12,580 nucleotides of DNA. Source: an uncultured Lachnospiraceae bacterium (GTDB lineage Bacteria > Bacillota > Clostridia > Lachnospirales > Lachnospiraceae). The position numbers were made by a program, and so were the translations under genes. Shown here in pieces: positions 5,516-11,878 of the stretch (the stretch's first letter is position 1; every line of letters starts with the position of its first letter). The notes beneath the pieces were generated by a model. It had not been told where the DNA came from, did no database searches, and saw only the letters and a program-made list of their open reading frames with translations. Where the stretch lies: positions 1 to 12,580 of the forward strand of contig CAMWUP010000030.1 of NCBI GenBank assembly GCA_947177465.1, read 5' to 3'.

Positions 5516-6343
5516 TCATATATTTCCTGCAGTAATAAATTGTTTTAGATACTCTATTGCCACACGGTCGTACTTTTTTGAAAAACCATGCCCCCCGCCG
5601 TCTATGGGAAAGAACCATACTGTTCCCTGCCTGTCCTTCCTCCTGTTCTCCTCCATATACACTTCATATGCCCGCTTTGCATACTCTATATTGACAATTT
5701 TGTCCTTTGTACCATGGACAATCAGGACCTCCCCCGAAAAGCCCCTGATTGCCTCATAGGAATCTATATCTATTACATCTTCTACATAACATTTTCCCAG
5801 CCGCATTGGTCCGCACCGGATAATATCGGGTATATGCTCCGGATTAAATTTCGCAAACAGCATCCTTCCGGCCCTTGCATCATCAGGAATACAAAGCGCA
5901 GGATAAAACAAAACTAATTTTGAGATTTGGTCATGCAGCTTCGCTGCTGTAATCGCAGACACAAAACCGCCCTGACTGCATCCCATTAAAACGACTCTTT
6001 CGGCATCACAATATTCCATGCTCCGCGCATATTGGATAACCGCTTCTAAATCTTTTACTTCTGTCAGAACCGACATTTTTGTTGTGTCGCCATCGCTCTT
6101 TCCTTTGATAACGCAGCCGCCGCAAAAATCAAAACAATAAGAAACATACCCCATCTCTGCCATAGCTTGGGCATACTGGCGGACCGTATCCTGAAAAGCC
6201 ATGAAGCCATGACTTACAATCGCAATCGGCAGGCAGTTCCCTTTTGGCCTATATTCGGTCCCCCTGATTGTAAGATTATCCCTTTTGCACACGAAAGTTC
6301 TTTTGATAATTTCTGTATCTCTTTTATAAAAACAGACCGACAT
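5516..6343 (-). CDS. Alpha/beta hydrolase, serine esterase type
   Basis: A 275-residue cytoplasmic alpha/beta-hydrolase-fold enzyme, predicted to cleave an ester or similar bond. The oxyanion-hole motif HGF is at 45-47. The nucleophile elbow GCSQGG places Ser123, the acid is Asp214 in VHGTKDKIV, and the base is His252 in GGGHGF, so the triad is complete. The order and spacing resemble the cinnamoyl/feruloyl esterase and prolyl-oligopeptidase-like (S9) hydrolases of gut bacteria, but the substrate cannot be assigned. Gly/Cys-rich residues (FDFCGGCVIKG, 71-81) follow strand 4. No signal peptide is visible. The ATG has a strong GGGAGGAG site upstream. It lies 85 bases after the flavoprotein gene and has its own promoter, so it is probably a single-gene unit. 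Confidence 0.87.
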   Translation of the reverse strand: MSVCFYKRDTEIIKRTFVCKRDNLTIRGTEYRPKGNCLPIAIVSHGFMAFQDTVRQYAQAMAEMGYVSYCFDFCGGCVIKGKSDGDTTKMSVLTEVKDLEAVIQYARSMEYCDAERVVLMGCSQGGFVSAITAAKLHDQISKLVLFYPALCIPDDARAGRMLFAKFNPEHIPDIIRCGPMRLGKCYVEDVIDIDSYEAIRGFSGEVLIVHGTKDKIVNIEYAKRAYEVYMEENRRKDRQGTVWFFPIDGGGHGFSKKYDRVAIEYLKQFITAGNI

Positions 6344-6384
6344 AATTCTCCTCCCTGCAATCCTGTTCCACTGCTCTCAGAAGA

Positions 6385-6413
6385 ATCATATCACAAAACA
6401 ACAGAATTTTCAC
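6385..6413 (-). promoter_or_regulatory. Promoter for the alpha/beta hydrolase gene
   Basis: On the minus strand, GTGAAA (6413-6408), a 17-base spacer and TATGAT (6390-6385) form a SigmaA-type promoter; the -10 is extended by an upstream TGA (TGATATGAT). The -35 is weak (4 of 6 consensus bases), which the extended -10 would offset. It lies between the flavoprotein stop and the hydrolase ATG. Confidence 0.55.
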
Positions 6414-6428
6414 TATGATTACGCTTCC

Positions 6429-6974
6429 TTAGATTGCGTCAGCTAATTCAGCCGCTTTTTTACATCCATCAGTCTTATCAATATCCCCCACATTCAGTAC
6501 GCCGGGAATTAAAACCTCGCCTGCCATTTTCCATTTGTTCAAAGCAGCCATACGCTCAATGGGAATACGAACGCCATCCATAACAGACATATCTTCTTCC
6601 TCGCAGCAGGTAATCAACGCGCATTCTTTCCCTGCGATATCCTTCCCTCCGACAACCAAAGAAAAGATACAATCAATAACACCCTTAATCTGTGCCGGAA
6701 TAGAATACCAATAAACCGGAGTCGTAAATACAATAGTGTCAGCTTCTAGAATTGCCGGAGCAATCGTATTGAAATCCTCCTCAAAGGTACAGGCTTTTCC
6801 GGTAGAAAAGCAGGTTTCACAAGCCCGACAGCCTCCCACTTTTTTCAATGCAGCATCAAAACGTGTAACCGTGTGCCCTTTTGCTTCGGCTGCCTTGATG
6901 AAAGCGTCTGTCATTGCAAAACTGTTTCCGTTTTTTCGCGGACTGCCCGTTATTACTACTATTTTTTTACTCAT
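6429..6974 (-). CDS. Iron-sulfur flavoprotein / NAD(P)H-dependent FMN reductase family
   Basis: A 181-residue flavodoxin-fold protein. The FMN phosphate-binding loop is GSPRKNGNS (10-18). A compact cysteine cluster, CRACETC then Cys62 (C49, C52, C55, C62; spacing CX2CX2CX6C), matches the 4Fe-4S signature of the iron-sulfur flavoproteins (Isf) of anaerobes, which pass electrons between reduced carriers and oxidants such as oxygen or peroxide. The FMN isoalloxazine loop is likely TPVYWYSIPAQIKGVID (85-101). The start has GGGAGG upstream. The gene is divergent from an HxlR regulator, with a promoter in the shared gap, so control by that regulator is likely. An NADPH-dependent FMN or quinone reductase lacking the cluster is the alternative; the four cysteines argue against it. 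Confidence 0.88.
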   Translation of the reverse strand: MSKKIVVITGSPRKNGNSFAMTDAFIKAAEAKGHTVTRFDAALKKVGGCRACETCFSTGKACTFEEDFNTIAPAILEADTIVFTTPVYWYSIPAQIKGVIDCIFSLVVGGKDIAGKECALITCCEEEDMSVMDGVRIPIERMAALNKWKMAGEVLIPGVLNVGDIDKTDGCKKAAELADAI

Positions 6975-7021
6975 AACATTTTCCTCCCTGTCTTGTGAGT
7001 TTGACTTTGCTTACACTTGAT

Positions 7022-7050
7022 ATTATAATTTTAGCAAGAATAAAAACCAA
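7022..7050 (-). promoter_or_regulatory. Promoter for the iron-sulfur flavoprotein gene
   Basis: On the minus strand, TTGGTT (7050-7045), a 17-base spacer and TATAAT (7027-7022) form a good SigmaA promoter. It lies in the 144-base divergent gap between the flavoprotein and HxlR genes, about 47 bases before the flavoprotein ATG. The gap is clearly more AT-rich than the surrounding genes. Confidence 0.7.
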
Positions 7051-7070
7051 ATCAAGTACGCACATATAAG

Positions 7071-7101
7071 TTAGATACTTACAATCAGGTAGTATACTTA
7101 C
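7071..7101 (+). promoter_or_regulatory. HxlR promoter with repeated candidate operator sites
   Basis: A -10-like TATACT (7093-7098) lies 20 bases before the HxlR ATG; the -35 candidate TTAGAT (7071-7076, 16-base spacer) is poor. ATACTTAC occurs twice in direct orientation, at 7075-7082 and 7094-7101, 19 bases apart, so both copies face the same side of the helix. The second copy is part of a near-palindrome centred on GTATAC, with AGGTA on the left and TACCT on the right. The second copy overlaps the -10, as expected for autorepression by a dimeric winged-helix regulator. Confidence 0.5.
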
Positions 7102-7118
7102 CTAAAGGAGAGTGTAAA

Positions 7119-7451
7119 ATGAAGGAACGCTGCATTGCAAACGAATGTCTTGAAACAACGGGTTTTTGCTATACATTATCCCTAATCAACGGTAAATATA
7201 AAATGACTATCCTATATACTCTGATGGAATTTGGTGTTGTACGCTTTAATGAGATGAAAAAGTATATTAGTGAAATCTCATACAAAACCTTAAGTTCTGC
7301 TTTGAAAGAATTGGAAGCAGACCAGTTGGTACATAGAAAAGAATATCCGCAAGTCCCGCCAAAGGTAGAATACAGCTTAACAGAACGTGGAAAATCGTTA
7401 ATTCCGATTTTGGACGGAATGTGTGAATGGGGCAGCAAAAACAGACTGTAG
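7119..7451 (+). CDS. HxlR-family winged-helix transcriptional regulator
   Basis: A 110-residue MarR-like winged helix-turn-helix protein of the HxlR family, acting as a DNA-binding dimer. The family pattern is clear: LINGKYKMTILYTL (helix 1 region), RFNEMKKYISEISYKTLSSALKELEADQLVHRKEYP (recognition helix region) and PPKVEYSLTERGKSL (the wing). Three N-terminal cysteines (Cys5, Cys10, Cys17) precede the DNA-binding part. In known HxlR redox sensors (YodB, CatR, HypR) an N-terminal cysteine is the switch, so thiol- or quinone-based sensing is plausible. AAGGAG lies 8 bases before the ATG. The gene is divergent from the iron-sulfur flavoprotein, its likely target, and repeated sites overlap its own promoter. 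The lipoprotein gene follows after 45 bases with no terminator between. Confidence 0.92.
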   Translation: MKERCIANECLETTGFCYTLSLINGKYKMTILYTLMEFGVVRFNEMKKYISEISYKTLSSALKELEADQLVHRKEYPQVPPKVEYSLTERGKSLIPILDGMCEWGSKNRL

Positions 7452-7496
7452 AAAGCAGCAATTTTATAAATCCTGAAAAAAGGAAGGGGACACAAC

Positions 7497-9374
7497 ATGA
7501 TGAGAAAACTGCAGCGAAATATTTTTATCTGTTTTTTGGGAAGCATCCTCTTTCTGTCTGCCTGTCATTCCCGCACGCCGCAGGATACAGCATTTTATGA
7601 ATTCCGCACGCCGCAGGAAAAGGCGTTTTTTGAATTCGGACCGCCTCCCGAACCCACAAGGCAGGGCTATGAGGAATACGCCGCCGTATTGCTGGAGGAT
7701 GCAGAATTCTTTGACGCCACAGTACAAGAATACAGACATCTAAGCGACTATATGCCGCCGGTTTTTGAACACAAACTGTTGAATACATCTGTCTTCTGCC
7801 TCTCTGACATAGACAATGACGGCGTAAACGAGGTTTTTTTGCAGTATGACAGCCTGGATTCTTATCTGATATTTGACTATGAGGACAGTATTATATACGG
7901 TTACTGTTTTCATCAGCCTGAGCTGTATTATCTTACCTATTATTTAGAAATCTACGAGGATATTGGTCCCTGCATAGAACTGCGCAGTGACGGAGCTTTC
8001 TATAAAATTCGATTTTCCCATGGGACGTATGAGCTGATACCCATACCTGAACCGGATTCAGAAAGCGGTGAATACGCTGTATGGTATGCTTTTACAAAGG
8101 AAAACCTTCTGGAAGTATTCCTGCCTGACAAGCTGGATACGTATCTGGCGGAACTGGAATCGCTGGCGGCTGAGTGGACAAGTAGCCGGAAGGAAGAAGG
8201 CGAAGCATGGGAAGCCTTTTACAGGGTTTTAAATGGTGACTTTACCCTGATTGCAGACGCCAAGACCCGAGAGCAGCTTGCGAGCTGCTATTGGCAGGAT
8301 ATCGAAGAGTCTGGCTCCTGTTCATGGAAGTATGTTTTACTGGAGGATGATTTCGAAAGGCAGAGCCTGTTTATACAGTCTGGCGAAGTATACGACTCCG
8401 ACTTCTCTGCGCTGCTGTATTATGACGGCGGGAAGTTGATATGCGCCGCTTTGGACTTAGGGGATTACCATGATTTTTATGTCCCATTGCAAGACGGACG
8501 ACTTTTGTATATTTACGACTATTATCCTGTCACATCGGAGTCCATTGTACAGATTGACGCTGACTTTGCACATATGTGGGAAGCGGAATATTCTATCATT
8601 AAGATTGATTATGATATGTACAGAGACCATGATGACCCATACAGCCGGTATCGCGATTTTGCCGAAGACTATGATGTTATCACCGGAATCGGTGAATACT
8701 ATTTTGTGACAGAATCCGATGTCAGAACATATCCAACGGAAGAAAGAAATATATCCGCGAAAGAACGCTTGGAAATTGAAAAGCTGTTCGACGAATGGAT
8801 TGTGCCGGATAGCGCATGGAAAAGCTGTCCCGAGAAAACGGATGCAGTCCTGTTGAATCTGGAGCAGTTTTTTGCCGCGCACTCTGACCACCCTTACGGT
8901 GATATCGATTTTTTATATGCAGACTTTGGAAAAGATGGCGAGGCTGCTGCCTTCGCTTTTACCGGAACGATTTATCGCAGCGAGGAAATGGCGTTTCTCC
9001 ATTCTTATTCCTGGCCTTTTATGAGCTTTAGCGGTTCTGTCTGGTATGTGGATGCACAGGGCTGTACCCTGTTGGAAGAAGAGATAAGAACAGACGGCTA
9101 TGAACCGGCCATTCTTTCCTATCAAGATGAATGTCATCTTCTCTACACAACGGACTATAAAGACGGAAACTATCTGTCCGGTGTGACGTCCTATGTTTGG
9201 GCGGTGCGGGACGGCAAACCCACACTGCTGTTTGAAACACCCGGTTTCTGCAGGGCAGAGGACGGAAAACTGGTATGCACAGACACCATAGAGGCGGCTG
9301 TCGAAGAAGAGAACGCCTCTGAAAAACGATATTTTTACTGGGACGCCGCATCCGGAACCTATAAAGAAAAATAA
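7497..9374 (+). CDS. Large lipoprotein of unknown function
   Basis: A 625-residue protein with a lipoprotein signal peptide: MMRKLQRN, a hydrophobic core, and lipobox LSAC with the lipidated cysteine at 23. It should be tethered to the outer face of the membrane. After the cysteine comes an 11-residue duplication (RTPQxxAFxEF, residues 26-47), then a Pro-rich GPPPEPT. The rest is rich in Asp, Glu and Tyr, with calcium-loop-like DIDNDG (104-109) and DFGKDG (476-481), the first in a VCBS/FG-GAP-like F-x-D-x-D-x-D-G-x-x-E context; this may mark two related halves. No enzyme motif was recognised. GGAAGGGG lies 7 bases before the ATG; the next codon is also ATG. No promoter or terminator separates it from the HxlR gene, and the thioesterase follows after 18 bases, so co-transcription is likely. 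Confidence 0.85.
   Translation: MMRKLQRNIFICFLGSILFLSACHSRTPQDTAFYEFRTPQEKAFFEFGPPPEPTRQGYEEYAAVLLEDAEFFDATVQEYRHLSDYMPPVFEHKLLNTSVFCLSDIDNDGVNEVFLQYDSLDSYLIFDYEDSIIYGYCFHQPELYYLTYYLEIYEDIGPCIELRSDGAFYKIRFSHGTYELIPIPEPDSESGEYAVWYAFTKENLLEVFLPDKLDTYLAELESLAAEWTSSRKEEGEAWEAFYRVLNGDFTLIADAKTREQLASCYWQDIEESGSCSWKYVLLEDDFERQSLFIQSGEVYDSDFSALLYYDGGKLICAALDLGDYHDFYVPLQDGRLLYIYDYYPVTSESIVQIDADFAHMWEAEYSIIKIDYDMYRDHDDPYSRYRDFAEDYDVITGIGEYYFVTESDVRTYPTEERNISAKERLEIEKLFDEWIVPDSAWKSCPEKTDAVLLNLEQFFAAHSDHPYGDIDFLYADFGKDGEAAAFAFTGTIYRSEEMAFLHSYSWPFMSFSGSVWYVDAQGCTLLEEEIRTDGYEPAILSYQDECHLLYTTDYKDGNYLSGVTSYVWAVRDGKPTLLFETPGFCRAEDGKLVCTDTIEAAVEEENASEKRYFYWDAASGTYKEK
7572..7637 (+). repeat. Tandem 33-base repeat at the lipoprotein N-terminus
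   Basis: Two adjacent 33-base units (7572-7604 and 7605-7637) encode RTPQDTAFYEF and RTPQEKAFFEF. Their first 14 bases, CGCACGCCGCAGGA, are identical, and both end in GAATTC. The repeat sits directly after the lipidated cysteine, in the tether between membrane anchor and folded part, where unit number can change freely. Confidence 0.85.
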
Positions 9375-9379
9375 TGCAT

Positions 9380-9384
9380 GGAGG
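9380..9384 (+). promoter_or_regulatory. Ribosome binding site that sets the thioesterase start
   Basis: GGAGG at 9380-9384 lies 8 bases before the ATG at 9393. An in-frame ATG at 9378 overlaps this site and has no ribosome binding site of its own, so the start at 9393 is the right one and the five residues MEDCL are not translated. Confidence 0.85.
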
Positions 9385-9392
9385 ATTGTCTT

Positions 9393-9866
9393 ATGCTTAA
9401 ACCAAAGAAAGTTTCAGATTCATTGACCGAGCAGGTCCATATTGTCATTTCCCCCGATATTAACAGTTTTGGACGGCTTTTCGGAGGACAGCTTTTAAAG
9501 TGGATAGACGAGGTCGCCGGCGCAACGGCAAGAAGACATTGCGGGCGGAATGCCACGACCGCCGCCATCGACAACCTGCAGTTTAAATCCGGCGCCTTTT
9601 TAAACGACGTCATTGTGCTGATTGGCAGAGTCACCTATGTGGGACGGACTTCCATGGAAATCCGTGTGGATACCTACAAGGAGGCGGACGGCGGCACCCG
9701 CACGCCCATCAACCGCGCCTATTTCGTCATGGTCTGCATGGGAGACGACGACAAGCCGACGGAAGCGCCGCCGCTGATTTTGGAGAATCCCGCCGAACAA
9801 ATGGAATGGGAAAATGCCAAAAAACGCCATGAGCTCCGGCTCACCCGCAGAAAAGAAGGCTTTTAA
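9393..9866 (+). CDS. Acyl-CoA thioesterase (hotdog fold, YciA/BACH type)
   Basis: A 157-residue cytoplasmic hotdog-fold acyl-CoA hydrolase, splitting acyl-CoA into free acid and CoA. The family signature SPDINSFGRLFGGQLLKWID (residues 20-39) carries Asn24 and Asp39, the likely catalytic residues; AIDNLQFKSGAFLNDVI and the VGRTSMEIRVDTY strand complete the fold. A single hotdog domain is normal for bacterial members, which work as hexamers. It starts 18 bases after the lipoprotein stop and is probably co-transcribed with it. A bidirectional terminator follows. Acyl-chain preference cannot be read from the sequence. Confidence 0.93.
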   Translation: MLKPKKVSDSLTEQVHIVISPDINSFGRLFGGQLLKWIDEVAGATARRHCGRNATTAAIDNLQFKSGAFLNDVIVLIGRVTYVGRTSMEIRVDTYKEADGGTRTPINRAYFVMVCMGDDDKPTEAPPLILENPAEQMEWENAKKRHELRLTRRKEGF

Positions 9867-9902
9867 AAACAGGCAGCGGAAGATTCCCGCTGCCTGTTTT
9901 TT
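9866..9902. terminator. Bidirectional terminator between thioesterase and lysozyme genes
   Basis: Arms AAAACAGGCAGCGG (9866-9879) and CCGCTGCCTGTTTT (9887-9900) pair perfectly around a 7-base loop. T-runs flank both sides (TTTTTT on the plus strand, TTTTT on the minus strand), so it can end transcription from both convergent genes. It touches both reading frames: its left foot includes the last base of the thioesterase stop codon, and the plus-strand T-run enters the lysozyme stop codon (9901-9903). Confidence 0.93.
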
Positions 9903-10962
9903 ACCACTCCTTAAAGCTAATATTCAAATCCACATCGCCGCCGATACCGTCAATCCTTCCCGTATCCGAATACTGCCATATAGCATATTCATAGGGGAAA
10001 TACAAATCGGTATCATAGTAGGCAAACCATTTGTCCACATCTTCAAATTCCGCCATGTTAATCAGTACGCTCCACATTTCCATGTTGGCATAAATCATGG
10101 GGGTATAGCCCGCCTCCTTGATTCGGTCTATGAAAATGTGCGCCATCCTGGTCCGTTCTTCCACACTGAGCTGATTCATACGCCCGTCTGCCGCGCCCGT
10201 TTTTTCCACGTCGTACACAATCGGATAGGTGACGTTCAAACCTGCTATGGTTTCCAGCACCAAATCCGCCTCCTCAAGCGCTTCCTCGTCCGTGATTGCC
10301 TGTGAAAAGAAGTACACGCCCACCTTGATGCCTGCCGCTGTCGCGCCTTTTACATTGTCCAGAAACTTCTCATCCAAAACAAGCTTGCCTTCCTGTCCGT
10401 ATCCCCTGACGCCGACGCGGATAAATGCATATTCCACTCCCTGCGCCGCCACCTTATTCCAGTCGATATCTCCCTGATAGCGGGACACATCAATCCCCTT
10501 GTGGGATATCACTTCGCCGTTTTCCACATACTGCAATTCTCCGGTCTCCAGCACCTGCAGATTCTCCTGCAGAAGACTATGCTGCTTTAAATCGTCACGG
10601 ATAGGCACAAAATGGAATCTGCCGTTGCTGACCACCACAATATGATTCGGATAGAAGGGACGCAGCGTACCCACCGTCGAGGTTCCGCCTTCCAGACTTT
10701 GTTGTATCTGCGTGAGAATAGAGTCGGAAGCTTCTTCCCTTGCATTCAAATCCGCCTGTGCAACCGCCTCCGCCAGCATAAGGTTTACCTCATCCTCCGA
10801 ATACATCACTGCATCGATATCTGCATTCGCTTCCACCGCATCGTCCTTCTGCCGTATCTTATCATATATCAGAAGCGCCGCTACCACTACCACCGTCATC
10901 GCAGCCAGACAAGCCAGAATTGTCATTATGTAAAACGTAATTTCTTTTTTCTTTCGATTCAT
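9901..10962 (-). CDS. Membrane-anchored GH25 lysozyme (N-acetylmuramidase)
   Basis: A 353-residue protein with a short basic cytoplasmic N-terminus (MNRKKK), one membrane helix (about 9-33), an extracytoplasmic, partly helical region (about 35-150) and a GH25 domain (about 153-353). GH25 residues are present: GIDVSRYQGDIDW (156-168, Asp158) and YDVE (250-253, Asp251 and Glu253), plus the C-terminal WQYSDTG strand. It is predicted to cleave the MurNAc-GlcNAc bond of peptidoglycan. There is no typical signal-peptide cleavage site, so the helix probably stays as an anchor. GAGGAG lies close to the ATG. It follows sigF on the same strand with its own SigmaA-like promoter and no obvious terminator between, so some read-through from the spoIIA operon is possible; a role in spore wall remodelling is only a guess. 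Confidence 0.92.
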   Translation of the reverse strand: MNRKKKEITFYIMTILACLAAMTVVVVAALLIYDKIRQKDDAVEANADIDAVMYSEDEVNLMLAEAVAQADLNAREEASDSILTQIQQSLEGGTSTVGTLRPFYPNHIVVVSNGRFHFVPIRDDLKQHSLLQENLQVLETGELQYVENGEVISHKGIDVSRYQGDIDWNKVAAQGVEYAFIRVGVRGYGQEGKLVLDEKFLDNVKGATAAGIKVGVYFFSQAITDEEALEEADLVLETIAGLNVTYPIVYDVEKTGAADGRMNQLSVEERTRMAHIFIDRIKEAGYTPMIYANMEMWSVLINMAEFEDVDKWFAYYDTDLYFPYEYAIWQYSDTGRIDGIGGDVDLNISFKEW

Positions 10963-11025
10963 ATCTCCTCATTTCTACCCTATAGGCAATTACATGATAC
11001 CGCTATCTGCCATGAATATGGTCTC

Positions 11026-11055
11026 ATTATACCCTATAACCACCGCAATTGGAAA
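11026..11055 (-). promoter_or_regulatory. SigmaA-like promoter for the GH25 lysozyme gene
   Basis: On the minus strand, TATAAT (11031-11026) is a consensus -10, with TTTCCA (11055-11050) 18 bases upstream as a moderate -35. It lies 63 bases before the lysozyme ATG, within the 148-base gap after sigF. No SigmaF- or SigmaG-type site was found in this gap, which suggests vegetative rather than forespore expression from this promoter. Confidence 0.55.
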
Positions 11056-11076
11056 GTGGAAAGTAGTGGTTTTCAG

Positions 11077-11092
11077 AATATCTTAAGATATT
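11077..11092. repeat. Perfect 16-base palindrome between sigF and the lysozyme gene
   Basis: AATATCTTAAGATATT is its own reverse complement. It lies 18 bases downstream of the sigF stop and about 22 bases upstream of the lysozyme -35. It could be an operator for a dimeric regulator, or an AT-rich hairpin at the end of the sigF message; there is no U-run, so it is a poor intrinsic terminator. Confidence 0.5.
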
Positions 11093-11110
11093 AACACCGT
11101 GCGCTTCTGT

Positions 11111-11869
11111 CTACGCCATCATCTCCCCTCGCATACGCAGCAGAATTTTCTTTTCCATACGGCTCACCTGCACCTGACTGATTCCCATTTTTCCGGCGAC
11201 CTCAGACTGGGTTTTGTCCTGAAAATAGCGCATTTGAATCAGCTCCTGCTCCTTCTCCGAAAGAGAAGCCAGAAGCTGCTTTAAAAGCAGACGGTTTAAC
11301 ACCTGTTCTTTTTCATAATCTCCTGTGCTATTCCCTGCTGCCGTTTTTGCACCGCCCGAGCCGTTCACAAGCTTGTCCACCAGAAAGATTTCGCTGCCGT
11401 CCGACTGATAGACCGATTTATAGATGGACTCCACCTCAGCGCCCGCCTCCAGCGCCAGCGCGATTTCTTCTGTGGTAAGCCCCGCTTCCTCCGCCACCTC
11501 AAGAAGTAAAGGCTCCCTTCCCAGTCTGCCCGTTAAACGCTCCGTCGCAGCTTTCGCCTTCATACCGTTTTCTTTTAATGTTCTGCTCACCTTAATCATA
11601 CCGTCATCCCGCAGAAAACGTTTGATTTCTCCCATTATCATGGGCACTGCATAGGTAGAAAATTTTACATCAAAGGATAAATCGAACTTGTCAATCGCCT
11701 TTATCAGTCCGATTGTACCTATCTGAAACAAATCCTCCGTGTCATACCCCCTGCCCGCGAACCGTTTTACAATGTGATGTACCAGTCCTAAATTGTTCTC
11801 TATCAGTATATCTCTTGCCTCTTTATCCCCTGCCTGTGATTTTGCGATTAATACTGATATTTCTTCCAT
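11111..11869 (-). CDS. sigF: RNA polymerase sporulation sigma factor SigmaF
   Basis: A 252-residue sigma-70-family factor of the sporulation group, the first forespore-specific sigma factor. Region 2 (about 22-95) includes NNLGLVHHIVKRFAGRGYDTEDLFQIG and GLIKAIDKFDLSFDVKFSTYAVPMI with the core-binding and -10-recognition parts; region 3 (about 110-150) and region 4 (about 200-248) follow. The region 4 helix-turn-helix TQSEVAGKMGISQVQVSRMEKKIL reads the -35. Length agrees with B. subtilis SigmaF (255). The position directly after spoIIAB separates it from its close relatives SigmaG and SigmaB. The ATG is 9 bases after the spoIIAB stop and in the same frame; the nearest good ribosome binding site (GGGGAGG) is about 14 bases before it, inside spoIIAB, so translation may be coupled. 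Confidence 0.96.
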   Translation of the reverse strand: MEEISVLIAKSQAGDKEARDILIENNLGLVHHIVKRFAGRGYDTEDLFQIGTIGLIKAIDKFDLSFDVKFSTYAVPMIMGEIKRFLRDDGMIKVSRTLKENGMKAKAATERLTGRLGREPLLLEVAEEAGLTTEEIALALEAGAEVESIYKSVYQSDGSEIFLVDKLVNGSGGAKTAAGNSTGDYEKEQVLNRLLLKQLLASLSEKEQELIQMRYFQDKTQSEVAGKMGISQVQVSRMEKKILLRMRGEMMA

Positions 11870-11878
11870 TCCGCAGGT

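Noticed and set aside
7525..7788. Minus-strand frame over the lipoprotein N-terminus
   Set aside because: Antisense to a signal peptide, lipobox and repeat that are clearly coding on the plus strand.
9378..9392. Upstream ATG for the thioesterase
   Set aside because: It overlaps the GGAGG site that serves the ATG at 9393 and has no ribosome binding site of its own.
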